A program made the translations under genes and the position numbers. Below the pieces are notes generated by a model. That model was not told the origin of the DNA and did not search any database. It saw nothing but the letters and a program-made list of their open reading frames with translations. A stretch of DNA of 44,135 bases from Priapulus caudatus (Eukaryota > Priapulida > Priapulimorpha > Priapulimorphida > Priapulidae), in assembly GCF_000485595.1 (NCBI RefSeq), contig NW_014577835.1, positions 1-44,135 of the forward strand. Reading direction: 5' to 3'. Shown here one piece after another: positions 9,953 to 20,303 of this stretch (position 1 is the first letter of the stretch; each line of letters begins with the position of its first letter).

Positions 9953-12059
9953 ATGGCCACCACAAAAAAAAAAGCTTGTCATTTGAAAATTTGCAGAATT
10001 TCACCTCAGGTATGCCACCAGAAAGCATCGCTCTGCATTTCAGTGTAATATTTGCCAAATCTCCAATCTCGTGCTGGCAGGAGGGAACCCCCCTCCCACA
10101 CCTCCTCCTGCTCGGTCGCTTCGCCGCTTCACAAATTGCCAAATTTAAAATAGAACCCCCAATATAAAGCTTCTGGCCTACGGCCGGTAGTATTAATATA
10201 TCATATATATCTGTCGGCGTTCTGATTAAAACCTCGTATCATCCGACTTTCCTTCAAAATCGTTTTTTGGCACACTGCTACCTGAGATCCCTCCATGTTC
10301 TGATCAAACCCTCATAAGTGGCTAGCAACGCAAAATATCCAAACGATCACGCTGGAAATAAATCTACTCCATTGCTCAAATTCGTGTTCTCGAGTAAAAT
10401 ACTCGTACCATTACCGTAGTGTTCTTATAAACACCTCCGTAACTCCTCCGCTGGACCGCGTTATGTGGCGCGCACATTGGAAGCTTTGCCTGCCACACGT
10501 GTTTTTTTCTTTTTTGATCCGTTTTGTGTTGCGTTTGATCACAAGCGTAAAGCATAGATCTATCTATCGGTTTGCTTATGTATTATGTATATTTCTATAA
10601 ACTCTGATCTGATGCATGTAAGCACTATAAGGTAATATGTAGTTCTGTGTTTGTTAATGCGACCTTAGGAGGTTTTATCAGACAAATACAACTAAATAAA
10701 CATTAAACATAGGTTACATACTGTTCTATTATATTTGTTCATCTAACACTTAAGTCATTGTTGCCGTCGCGTAGATCTCTATAATTATGTCAATTTTAAT
10801 TCTGAAATTGTAAATAAGTTATAGCTCTGTTTGTTACAGTTAGCATTTTATCGTTGGGCTATAGCCCCAGAGCCGCACAAATACTGCAACTCGAGCAGGC
10901 ACGCCACCAAATCACAAAGCCACATGATGGTAATAACTTTACTGTACAACTCAGAACTTCGAAGATGGAATATGAAATGGATGTTTTAATTAAAATAGAA
11001 GGTCATCCCAAGTAAAGTGAATAAGGTGTGATGGTCCAGCACGGCCATTTATATATATAAGTGAATAATGTGCTCTGAATTGGTGTCTTAGCCTATTTCG
11101 TTCAGTTCTTTTGTTTAGTCGACATTTAATTCTTCTTTGCATCACATAGAAACTATGCCTTAAAACGCGTTACACATTTAGCGCAATGCTAAAAATGCAA
11201 AGTACGGTTATCAATGTGATTGGCTATTACAATGTACGGCCATATTAGCCCTAATATTTATGAGATAAGCAGCCGAGGGTGCACTAGCACCTATCCTGTG
11301 CGGTACATCAATACGCGGATTCGTTTGGGATACATTTCAAGCTGGAGTAAAATGTTTGATCAATATTTGACAAGACCTTATTTATTGCAATATGGTCTAG
11401 AATTTGGGTTCCGATGTAATTCCAATTGCCTCAAATCTAATAAAATAATTTGCAAATCAGGCATGCTGTACACATTAAACATTATTAGCAGCTCATATAT
11501 GCCATTATATGCCTTCAAGAAACATGGAGTTTTCTGTTTTAATGGCAAACAAATCCGAAAAATTTATTTCAGTAAATTGTCTTTTTCAGTTGCGACCAGA
11601 CTGTCTCTGTGTCCCTTCTACACATGTTGCGAGAGCGACGCCGTGCAAAGCGATCTGTCAACAACTTGCCATCTACGCGTCGTTAATGGGTCCAAGTCGT
11701 GTTGTTGATAATTATGCTATCACCGGGTACCTGTCATTGATCGAGCACATTTAGACTGACCCTATGGGACAAATATCGAATATTAGCTAGGCATCGTCAC
11801 CCATGCAACAAACCGAGAATGATACAGAGATCTTACTTAGTCCTACTGGTCGCGAACGAAAGTGATGATAGAAGTAGTTCCCAGAGCCTCAAACCCCAGA
11901 TCATATCAACCGATCCCACCAGGAACCAGCGTCGCCAAATGATGACACTGGGAATCGTTACAGATCCCTGATTATGAGCATTCTGGATGCATCGCATTGT
12001 ATCCTCAATCGAATCCGCACTCACTAGTCAGAACTGATGCTGGTTATTGACGACGACGA
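9953..12059. other. Non-coding region, no gene supported
   Basis: Open frames at 9895-10167 and 11220-11708 carry no recognisable motif. A GC-rich segment with CAGGAGGGAACCCCCCTCCC near 10077 looks like repeat debris. Nothing else is identified. Confidence 0.45.
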
Positions 12060-13720
12060 CTACGACAGACATACACAACACACGCGATGAATGCTTGGAA
12101 CCCATGGCCAGGCGTAAAAAGGCAAGAAAGGCAATCTGATCCTGCATGTCTGTGCATCAAATACCAACCAGCTTAAGCGGCAGAAAGAGAGACAGTATGA
12201 AGGGAACGAAAGAAGGATAAACAGTTCATAAGCTACTGAAGAGCAGGAAGCAAATGAACCACGCTGTATTGCAAAAGCCTGTCAGATTCTCGACAATGTC
12301 ACAGTTTCGGGGAAGATGACTCGAGTCTGGAAATAGTCCACGCACTTCTTGGCAAACAGTGTCGCTGGGAACAAAGCGAGGATATATGTTGCACAGCATG
12401 GTGGCATACACGGTTAGAAGTCGCAGAAGACGCGGACGCCAATTCTACTTCTGAGAAGAAATGCTAACCTTATGTTACCATCTGCAGCAAAACGGCCGTA
12501 AGGACAGCCTATATGCAAGCGAATGTTCTTGTCCAACGCGTAGCCATCGGAGGATATCGTCAGCCTGAAGGTTGGCGCTGCAGCGCCACATCATGTGAAA
12601 CCCGCCAATCAGGCTACTACACAGATCGATGGAGATGACGCAACAATTTATGAGGGCAGAATTCTGTTGGAAACTTCCTAAATTACCATCGCATTCACTG
12701 TCTTCCTCTTCCCGAAGCTGCTATCTCTGAGCCAAACATCAGGAGCTTGTCCGACCGTACGCGCACTGTCTACAGGTGCATCGAGGAACCCCAGAGCTCC
12801 GTTGGGTTCTAGAAGATCCTGAAAACAAGAAGCTGGACACCTGAAACCAGGATATTCCACCCTCTAAGGATCAAGTGTGACAACCCTTGCCTGCGCCATG
12901 AAGCCGTGAACGTAACGGATGAGCTGTGGGAATGAGCCACTGCAGAAAAAAGATCGGCAAGACAGGAAAAGAGCAACGACAAATACTTAGCAGAACGTGC
13001 GCTACAGGAAGGCTACTCCGGCGAAAATACTGTCGTCTTGATAGTGGCTTTACAGGTGTTCTGCTTGCACCCTCAGATGAAAGCATCAGCTTTTGTATTA
13101 CAAAACCAGCTTGCCGGTACACATATTTCACCGTATACAACATGGCCACACAACGATGTCATCTGTTATGTTTTGGACGCAGTGTGCAGCGTGGATTAAC
13201 AGCAAACGAATTTGCGTCATGGCGTCCATGATTACCTGTATCAACCTCAACTACGAAGTACCATTCATTTTGGTTTACAGTGATGGATGCATCTTACAAA
13301 AGTACGAAAACAGCACAATGATCCACACATGGCTCTGCACTTCGCTAAACACACAAGAAATTGAGTTTTGCAAAAAAGTACTCCGAGAAAGGCCATACCC
13401 AGATGGAGTCGACAGCGGCTCACTCTGTAATTGAGAGACAACTGAAAAAAACTGTGAACATTTAACTCGTCCGAAATTATGTCGAGGCCATGGAGAAAAC
13501 TCGACGCATCCATGGCCGTTCCCGTATAATATGGCAGCATCGCTTCTATCAAGAACTTCAGTTCGTTGAACTTATGTGCTTTCGATCGCCAAGGCAGGCG
13601 ATCGGGAGACCTACCGTACAGAGTCTAGAGGCGCGATTAGTACTGTCGAGGGATTACAATACAAGCTCTCGTACTGTGAATTGGAAATGGAGATCCTCAA
13701 ACCAAGCGTGCACCCCCCCC
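12060..13720 (+). pseudogene. Decayed DUF7869-type transposon-derived gene
   Basis: Plus-strand pieces in shifting frames match the block order I know from DUF7869-type proteins of invertebrate elements. They run NTNQLKRQKERQYEGNERRI (12160-12220), LYYKTSLPVH then VYNMAT (13090-13150), ILVYSDGC (13267-13290), KGHTQME (13388-13408), HSVIERQLKKTVN, then YVEAMEKTRRIHG (13477-13515). The Y-S-D-G-C and G-H-T-Q-M-E motifs are the landmarks of the RNase H-like core. A TAA at 13463 and several indels break it. No intact protein can be made. There is no start, terminal repeat or target duplication that I can see, so superfamily and boundaries are uncertain. Confidence 0.65.
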
Positions 13721-13729
13721 CCCCGAGCG

Positions 13730-14381
13730 CGATCTGCAGATGACCATGTCAGCATGTGTACGACGAGAAACTTGTCAATGCAAGGAGTACCAAGTTTAAT
13801 CCACTAACAACAACTGAAGTGGCTATCCCAGGGATTTATCACACATTCTTGCATCAATTGCGGACATTGAATTGATAAATGTCGGCCTACCCTATATGTG
13901 GTACGATGTATTTGGAATTCCAGCAGCATGGTTCTCCGTCCTTCGTAGAGTTATATTTAATGGTTTTATGTGGCATCTACATGCTAGTATAATACTTACT
14001 TGTTTTTTTGTGAATAATGTTCATGGTTCACAGTACAGTTTGTTTAACATCTATTAGATGTTACTAAGTTATTCTTCGTACATGCGCAGAGAACACGACA
14101 CAGGTCAACGATGCAGATAGCTTATAATAAACCTCGTATCTCCATATATCAATACTATTAAAAACCTCGATATGTCCATCATATGAGGTCTAACTAATTG
14201 TATGCAAAATATAGACTGCTATACATTAAATACCTGCCTTCGATTATTAATTTATGTGCCATACATTGGTCGATGAAAAGTATCGTTGTTAAACAGTTTT
14301 AATGCTTCCTGTAAATTTATCAAAATGGCACTTACGAGTGTTACAGAACGCCGACGATATGGTGCTGGTGCGTCCGATATA
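13730..14381. other. Non-coding DNA, no gene supported
   Basis: The stretch is AT-rich and contains short direct repeats of AAACCTCGTATC-like sequence near 14130 and 14160. No motif was found in the short frames. Confidence 0.45.
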
Positions 14382-14389
14382 CACACACA

Positions 14390-14420
<31 letters not shown>

Positions 14421-14516
14421 CGCACGCACGCAACGCACGCACGCACGCAAGCGACGCACGCACGCGACGGCACGCACGCACGCACGCACGCGACACACAC
14501 ACACACACACACACAC
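14382..14516. repeat. (ACGC)n then (CA)n microsatellite
   Basis: Imperfect CGCA tetranucleotide repeat, flanked by CA dinucleotide runs at both ends. Alternating purine-pyrimidine throughout makes it a candidate Z-DNA former. Open frames here are compositional. Confidence 0.95.
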
Positions 14517-14789
14517 ATATATGACTTTTTGTTCTCACCATTTAGAGTATTAACATAATTATTTATCGTAGGCTATGAGATGATTCCATGATATGTGATG
14601 AATGTTATTTTATGTATAGATATATATGTATGAAATTCAGTTAATTGTGATGTATTTATTTTGATAGGCAATATGTGTTGAAATGTAAATAAAGCTTAAT
14701 TATATTTATGCCTTTTATAATTTATGCATATGTTTCTTTTCTTATATTCACTGGTTGATCTCTACATTATAACTGTAAATTAATTGGCT

Positions 14790-15349
14790 ATGGTTGGCCC
14801 AACGTTGGCAATTGACGGTGGCGCAAGACGTTGGCGCGCTGAAGCAGAAATCCGTTGGGCCAACGTAGGCATATGACGTTGGCCAACGTGGGCAATATGA
14901 CGCTGGGCCAACGTTGGCAATATGACGCTGGGCCAACGTTGGCAATATGAGCGTTCGGCCAACGTAGGCCAGATATGACGTGGGCCAACGTGGCAATATG
15001 CGTTGGGCCAACGTTGGCAATATGACGTTGGCATGGCAACGTTGGCAATATGACGTTGGGCCAACGATTGCAATTAGATTGACGTTGGGCCACGTTGGCA
15101 ATATGACGTTCCCGGGCCACGTTGGGCAATATGACGTTAGGGCCAACGTTGGCAATATAAACGTTGGGCCAACGTTGGCATATGACGTTGGGCACGTGTT
15201 GGCCCAACGTGGCCAGCGTTGGGCCAACGTCGCGCTGCCAACGTTGGGCGAACGTTGCCCCAACGAGCCAAAATCCGTTGGGCAACGTTGGCCCAACGTT
15301 TGGCATGCGGGCTGAGACAGCCGTTGGGCCAACGTTGGCCCAACGTCAG
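14790..15349. repeat. CGTTGGGCCAACG dyad minisatellite
   Basis: About twenty irregular units of roughly 25 bp with the core ACGTTGGGCCAACGTTGGCA and the spacer ATATG. Each core is a near-perfect dyad (CGTTGG/CCAACG). The array stops at TCAGCATGTTATCTGGG, an edge also found (reverse complement) at 30345-30371. Long frames on both strands arise from the repeat. Confidence 0.92.
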
Positions 15350-16379
15350 CATGTTATCTGGGATAGCCCCCCCAAAAAGCCACGTATTAATAAAAACGAA
15401 AATGGTAAGCTTTAAGATTCATATTTAGCTCATCTGACTATGTCAGCTGAGCATCTGTCCGTCCGTCAGTCTGTGTTTGCATGTGTACGTCAACAATGGT
15501 GGCACGCTTCTAAACCGTGACTCAGGTTCAGCAAACTTAATTACAATATGTACTTATTTGGTCAACCGCTACCTGCTTGTAAACAATCAAGTTCCTATAA
15601 TTACCATAATTATCTGCTAATCAATAAAACAATGAAAACGATTTTTCATCAATATCTTCCTCAGGCCGCCTTTTTTTGTTTTGTTGGTTTACAGAATTTT
15701 TGTTGTTGTTGTTGACTCGGTAAGGTAAAAAAAAAACTTGTAATTATTTTTACTTTTATTATAAACTGTTTGTGCAAGTTTACATTTTTTTTATTCATAT
15801 TTCTTAGAGAAAAGGTCGACGGAAATAAAAAATACAGATTTTCAATTTTTATTTTTTCTAGAAGATTTGGGGTGGGGGATCTGGGGCGCGTTTTACAAAA
15901 CTCTGTTCGCTATATTCTCCGCTATCTCCTCCGCTATAACTCCCGAGTGTCCGCTAAATAGCAGAGGACGCGTTTCACGAACCTCCGTTTGCTAAAGTCG
16001 CTCGCTATTTACCGCATTTTAGCGGACAACTTTAGCGGGAGCTCTGCACGTCCCGCTAAATTTAGCGGAGCACTCTATGGTGTATATAAAACCAATAAAA
16101 ATACAAAATTTGCACTAAACTACCATGAAATAAGAGCTTTCGTAATAAAAATAGTCTTGGCTGTTTATCATACATGTTATTGGGACAAAGAATTAGTTTA
16201 AACTCTGCACAAGGAGTATAACAAAGGTTGTGTAACTAGTTTACCATGCATGTATGTATTGCAATGATTGTTTATGCCACCGATTTACGTAGGTCCTACG
16301 CGTGTCGCGAGTATTATTAGTATGTATAACGAGTTCCGTGCATGTGGCACACGATGCTACAGTAATTAGCACGTACCTC
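15350..16379. other. Non-coding region with TTTAGCGG-rich dyads
   Basis: AGCTCATCTGACTATGTCAG near 15429, followed by GTCCGTCCGTC, resembles the edge of the repeat at 32300-32405 on the opposite strand. From 15895 to 16075 there are many CCGCTAAA and TTTAGCGG motifs in both orientations, which can fold on themselves. They could be subterminal repeats of the Harbinger element downstream. Confidence 0.45.
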
Positions 16380-16503
16380 CAAAAACACTTCACTACAATG
16401 CGTAAGGCTAACGATATACTGGAAATCAGCAAGGCATCGCTGTCAAGAATAATTTACAGAGCGTCTCTCCTCTTTATTCCTAACGTTCCATGATTTCCTA
16501 ACG

Positions 16504-16786
16504 GGTTACAGCCCTATAGACCGAAGGTCCGATAGACCGAAGGTTTATTCGAATACGCAGTGGCTACACGTCCGGAATCGGTCGCCTAGCCTCCAGGCTA
16601 CGCATCCGAACATCCACTGATGCCGTATTCGAACGTGAATATATGCCGCACATCCACCGATGCCACTATAAACCATATATATGCCCTAACCCTAACTCTA
16701 ACCCTAACCTTAACCCTAACCCTAACTCTAACCCTTTGCAATATTCGGTTTATCGGACCTTCGGTCTAGACTATAGGGCTGCCCCC
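16504..16786. mobile_element. 283-bp MITE with 9-bp target duplication
   Basis: TTCCTAACG occurs directly on both sides (16495-16503 and 16787-16795). The ends are inverted. The left begins GGTTACAGCCCTATAGACCG. The right, on the other strand, begins GGGGGCAGCCCTATAG and then has TCTAGACCGAAGGTCCGATA. There is no coding capacity. A 9-bp duplication suggests a Mutator-like mobiliser (inference). The interior holds telomere-like repeats. Confidence 0.85.
16684..16736 (+). repeat. Telomere-like CCCTAA repeats inside the MITE
   Basis: CCCTAACCCTAA units with CTCTAA and CCTTAA variants. It is the C-strand of the animal telomere repeat, about eight units, wholly inside the MITE. Confidence 0.9.
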
Positions 16787-17419
16787 TTCCTAACGTATGT
16801 GGATGTGTTGATGGCACACACATTGCAATAGCTGCGCCTAAGTATGATGAACATATATGTACGTCAACAGAAAACAGTACCACTCGATAAACGTGCAAGG
16901 CATATGCAGCGCTAACCTAGAATTTGTCAACATTGTGGCTCGCTGGCCGGGCAGTAGTAACGACTTTTGTTTTCCAAAACGCACACATCGGAAATACGTT
17001 CGCAACGGGAAACATTGACGGTTGGCTGCTTTGTGACAGTGGGTATCCACTTGGACCAGATCTCTCATGACACCTACCCTGAATCCAAATACAGAATCCG
17101 AACGAAGATATATAACCGTGCTCATAAGGGCACACGGTACAAAATAGAATGTGCATTTGGTGTGTGGAAACTACGCTTCCGATGCCTACATCTGTCTACA
17201 GGTGGAGCACTACGGTATACCCCGGACAGAGCATGTCGGATAATTATGGCAACCGCTGTACTACATAACATTGCAGTAAGAGAGAAGATCCCTCTCCCCC
17301 CTGATGAGAATGAGGCTGAATTCGGAGATGACGATATTAATGTGGGCGAGAGACCTAATGACAATGCAGATGGGAGGCGTGTGCGGGAGCAGCTGATACA
17401 ACAGAGATTTGCAATGTAA

Positions 17420-17825
17420 AACTGTAAACGAGTATGTAATCTGTAAGAGTGCTAAGTGCAAACGTAAACGTACTGGCTTTACAATTAAAAAAACAAGATG
17501 AAAATCTTTTATATTATTTTAATTATATTGTAATACTCCTTACAACTGAGTATATTATATAGCAGTCAACAAAATACGTCTTTGTTAAACATTATTACAC
17601 AAGTATCATACTAATTGCTAATGCTAGTATATTTTGGAGTAAACTAAAGAATGTATGAATTTTGAGCAGTTGCAAGTAGACGGAATTCCCCAGTGCCCAT
17701 CAAAATTTTACAGTAGGTAAATTTTACATAATTTTTTCCTTTTTCACCAAAAAGTGTTGCTAGTTGTAAGCTATTGGAGTACCCTGAAATGGCTCTAGAT
17801 TGCATCTCAGAGCTTATAATTTTCA
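17420..17825. other. Non-coding DNA after the Harbinger gene
   Basis: AT-rich, with nothing I can identify. From 17642 it grades into the repeat that recurs at 22030. Confidence 0.45.
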
Positions 17826-17830
17826 AAAAT

Positions 17831-18207
17831 GTTCTGGCCCCCAGACCCTCATAGAAGTCCCCGATGTGTACCAGACTACCAGTCTGTCTCTCTGCTGTCA
17901 AAGTGGAGAGTCGTAGTTACCAAGAAGCTACATATATATAACAACGATGTGGCGTTTCCTTAATTGTGAGCCCCCGGCAAAGAAGCATAAACAGTCATCC
18001 GACGAGAGGAAGGAAAAACAGAGGGATTATGATTATGGACATTGATAATGACTAATAAACACAAGGAAGAACATGATATGCTGTTTCATTACTGAAATTT
18101 GCTCCAAAATTGGCGGGCCTACAGCTTGGCTGGCGGGCCTGCAGCTTTTAGGAGCTATAGGCCCTGCAGGCCTACAGCTTTTTCTGCTCAGTGGCAAACA
18201 CTGGTGG
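17831..18207 (+). repeat. Dispersed repeat R2, copy 1 (possible hAT 5' fragment)
   Basis: GTTCTGGCCCCCAGACCCTC, then a segment coding MWRFLNCEPPAKKHKQSSDE, then GGCGGGCCTACAGCTT to TTTCTGCTCAG. It is repeated at 22030-22342 in the same orientation with high identity. Copy 1 carries about 60 extra bases (coding RKEKQRDYDYGH, then a stop) that copy 2 lacks. The MWRFL start followed by lysine-rich sequence recalls the N-terminus of ZNF862/C17orf113-like hAT proteins. This assignment is tentative. Confidence 0.7.
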
Positions 18208-18560
18208 TACCCTGAGAGGCGAGTAGGTAAAGGGGAAACAAACGATTTTTTACGGGTGGCCTAGGGGCACTTTTAGATTGTGTAATTTGGTGGTTCACTG
18301 TGTGTTCTCTACACATTTTGGGATCGAGTTTTAACATGACTCCAGTTATCATATATGCAATAAAAAATTGCATACATTGATTTGGAATGATAGTAATCCA
18401 GAGTACTAGTGATTGCTCTATTCTATGTATTCGAAAGTAAGTTTCATACTTTCCAATTACCGGGCCAATGCAGATCTTTCTTCTCCCGTGTAGAAAAGCC
18501 ATGAGTGAATGACTTGAAGTGTTTCAGTATTATAAGCCATTTAGCGATTACATACTTTGT

Positions 18561-19012
18561 ATACCTTATGCTAGCCGCACACTATCCGATTTTGCACTGT
18601 GCACAGCACTAACGCCCCGCACACTATCCGACCCGATCCCGATCGATCGGGAGGCCACCGCACACTGTCCGACTCAAAGTTGACGCAAACCATGGCACTC
18701 TCGTGGCGTTCCAAGCGGATTTATTGTGTACTAAGCGTCGGGAGTGTTTCCCATGGTTCGAATGCCATTCCATTGGAATGCGGTTTCCATGGCGTAGCTC
18801 TGTGATTGGTCAATTTCCTTCAGCGCTCGTCGATCGGGTCGGATGGCCACGCACACTATCTGAGTCGCGTCGTAAGCCCTCGCACACTATCCGACCCGAT
18901 CTGCTCCCGATTCAAAATTCGAATCGGGCCAAAATGACCTCCCGAGCCAATCTTAAGCCTCCCGAGCCAAACTAGAACATCTCGATCCAATCGTAAGCCT
19001 TTACACACTGTT
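18561..19012. mobile_element. MITE-like unit built on GCACACTATCCGAC
   Basis: CGCACACTATCCGAC recurs at about 18569, 18608, 18658 (as CACTGTCCGAC), 18851 (as CACTATCTGAG) and 18880, mixed with CCCGATCCCGATCGATCGGG dyads. No coding frame. It lies upstream of the PICK1 exon. Ends are not defined. Confidence 0.5.
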
Positions 19013-19039
19013 ATGTACAATCTGTATTTTTTCAGTGCA

Positions 19040-19110
19040 TTAACAAACTTCTTTAACCTTCTCTTGTTGCTGCAGAAGAAAGTGATGATGAACTCTAACA
19101 AGCAGAACTT
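19040..19110 (+). repeat. Degenerate upstream copy of a PICK1 3' splice site
   Basis: CTTGTTGCTGCAGAAGAAAGTGATGATGAA matches the true acceptor and exon start about 110 bp downstream (CTTGTTGCTGCAGAAGAAAG at 19172). The flanking GTGCATTAA also matches. The copy soon hits a stop (TAA), so it cannot replace the real exon start. Confidence 0.75.
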
Positions 19111-19185
19111 CATTTTACACTTTTATTATCACGTCATTATCGAAGTGCATTAATACGTGTCTTTTGCTTTGTCTTGTTGCTGCAG

Positions 19186-19306
19186 AAGAAAGTGACGATC
19201 AACTACAACAAGTTGCACGCCGAGCCGTCGCAGGGCAAGACCCTCGACGTGATCCTAAAGAAGCTGAAGCACCGCATCGTGGAGACGATGAGCTCGACCA
19301 AAACAT
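19186..19306 (+). CDS. PICK1: PICK1 exon (end of PDZ to start of BAR/AH domain)
   Basis: After acceptor GTTGCTGCAG the exon encodes KKVTINYNKLHAEPSQGKTL, DVILKKLKHRIVETMSS. This matches the stretch of PICK1 at the end of the PDZ domain and the linker into the BAR domain (V-T-I-x-Y-N-K-L, L-K-K-x-K-H-R). The frame runs to an in-frame TGA at 19321, so the donor must precede it. AACAT|GTGCAT at 19307 is a candidate and the end is uncertain. PICK1 is a PDZ-BAR scaffold that binds PKC-alpha and glutamate receptor tails and curves membranes. No PDZ-domain exons were found upstream in this window. Confidence 0.88.
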
Positions 19307-19461
19307 GTGCATTGCCAACTTGACGACAGTACTACATATAATGGTGAGCGACCGAGATATAGAACGGGAGGGTCGCAAAACTACGGACTATCGTTGCTAA
19401 CTCGCACTCTGCGCTATACGATGTACGGCGGACACTCGCGCTGACTGCCGCGCACACAGTG

Positions 19462-19803
19462 CAGGGTCCGAAATTAACGGGAGTCCGGAGTCAAATACTC
19501 CCTGATTTACTGTCGGACTCCCTAATTTGACATATGTAGGAGTCCGTGCGACTCCCTGAAAATTCTGCCACACTAACTAGTTCGTTCCAGAACACGGCCT
19601 CGCAGAATCACCGTATTTTTCCAGCAAATATCCAAAGAAAATTTGGCAGACGTGCAACCGCATGTATCTTAAAAATAAGCACATGTGCGTTACTGTTAAT
19701 ATCTTTAATTTTGACCTTCAGACTGCGGACTCCCTCATTTTGCTGCGGACTCCCTCTTTTTGAGGGTAGGACTCCCGTGTTCAAAAGTTAAATTCTACCC
19801 CTG
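19462..19803. mobile_element. MITE with CAGGG-type inverted ends in PICK1 intron
   Basis: It starts CAGGGTCCGAAATTAACGGG and ends with the inverted counterpart (GTTAAATTCTACCCCTG). The interior has five or more copies of GGACTCCCT-like motifs. CAGGG ends are typical of hAT MITEs. No clean 8-bp target duplication is visible. Confidence 0.65.
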
Positions 19804-19853
19804 CGCACCGTTACAGAGTATGGCGCGGCTAAGGCCAAGCGCATCGGCCGTTT

Positions 19854-20045
19854 GTCACCAAACGCTGCAAACAAACAATAACAGCCACGAGTAAACAACA
19901 ACATGTCAGTAAATGCTGCAAACAAACAATAACAACTGTAAGTAAACAACAACAGTTCCCAAAATGCTGCAAACAACAACAGCTGTGAGTATAAGGTAAC
20001 ATGTCTCCAAACGCTCAGAGGTGTAACAAACAACAACAATAGCAT
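19854..20045 (-). repeat. Minisatellite carrying a PICK1 3' splice site (four units)
   Basis: Units of about 50 bp start at 19854, 19905, 19955 and 20003. Read on the minus strand each ends in an intron tail TGTTATTGTTTGTTTGCAG followed by CGTTTGGTGAC. That sequence is the acceptor plus the A-F-G-D codons of the PICK1 exon that should follow T-H-K. A fifth unit is at 20248-20303. The array is therefore made of gene sequence, inverted relative to the gene. Confidence 0.75.
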
Positions 20046-20124
20046 TCTTCGCGCCTACACAATAACAAGCATATTCCTTGTTTACAAGGATCGTGAGTTT
20101 CTATTCAGCAAGCCACACTCTTAC

Positions 20125-20241
20125 CTTTATGAGTTTTTGACACCTCGTACATCGCACGCATGATCTTACGTGTGTGATCCATCAATCCTCGGTAGATGGT
20201 CGCATTGCCTTCCATCTCCTCCAGCTTCTTAACAAGTCCGT
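20125..20241 (-). CDS. PICK1: PICK1 BAR-domain exon on the opposite strand
   Basis: Minus-strand reading from acceptor GTTTCAG to donor AAAG|GTAAGA gives 117 bases, 2 + 38 codons + 1. It encodes DGLVKKLEEMEGNATIYRGL, MDHTRKIMRAMYEVSKTHK. This corresponds to the D-G-L-V-K-R-L-E-E to T-H-R segment of PICK1, which belongs between the exons at 19186 and 20304. Splice sites and frame are intact, yet the strand is opposite to all other PICK1 exons here. As it stands it cannot be spliced into the plus-strand transcript. Either a small genomic inversion or an assembly misjoin would explain it. Confidence 0.88.
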
Positions 20242-20247
20242 CTGAAA

Positions 20248-20303
20248 CACGTCACCAAACGCTGCAAACAAACAATAACAGCCACGAGTAAACAACAACA
20301 GCA
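20248..20303 (-). repeat. Fifth unit of the splice-site minisatellite; inversion edge
   Basis: Minus strand: intron tail, GCAG, then CGTTTGGTGACGTGTTTCAG running straight into the inverted exon. GCG-TTT-GGT-GAC-GTG-TTT reads A-F-G-D-V-F, the PICK1 residues that should follow T-H-K. The plus-strand exon begins just past 20303, missing exactly those residues. Confidence 0.75.

Larger units (their letters stand above)
16385..17419 (+). pseudogene. Harbinger (HARBI1-like) DDE transposase, disrupted
   Basis: The N-terminal helix ISKASLSRIIYR lies at 16426-16461. The rest resumes after the inserted MITE with FPNVCGCVDGTHIAIAAPKY (first catalytic Asp in VDGTHI), VNRKQYHSINVQGIC, VARWPGSSND, LLCDSGYPLGP (second Asp), then ECAFGVWKLRFRCL (Glu), and a C-terminal AVLHNIAV followed by an acidic tail and a stop at 17417-17419. 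Frame changes lie near 16855, 16975 and 17065, and there is a TGA just before the MITE that could be a decayed CGA. Removing the MITE and one target copy restores the FPNV junction, so the insertion came after the transposase. Length and motif order fit PIF/Harbinger. Confidence 0.88.

Noticed and set aside
11220-11708. 162-codon open frame
   Set aside because: No motif, irregular composition and no splice or promoter context. Probably chance in AT-rich DNA.
14252-14558. Cys/Val-, His/Ala- and Arg-rich frames
   Set aside because: Translation of the ACGC and CA microsatellites in different frames.
14980-15332. Long open frames on both strands over 14748-15352, up to 194 codons
   Set aside because: They come from the CGTTGGGCCAACG minisatellite, which is open in several frames at once. 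Composition is extreme and no motif is present.
19804-19853. Possible extra PICK1 exon (E-Y-G-A-A-K-A-K-R-I-G-R-L) between the MITE and the minisatellite
   Set aside because: The expected PICK1 segment here is G-T-A-D-A-L-G-L-S-R-A-I-L. The resemblance is weak and no donor is visible.
19788-20045. 85-codon minus-strand frame rich in Leu and Phe
   Set aside because: It is the splice-site minisatellite read through. The repeat explains the pattern.
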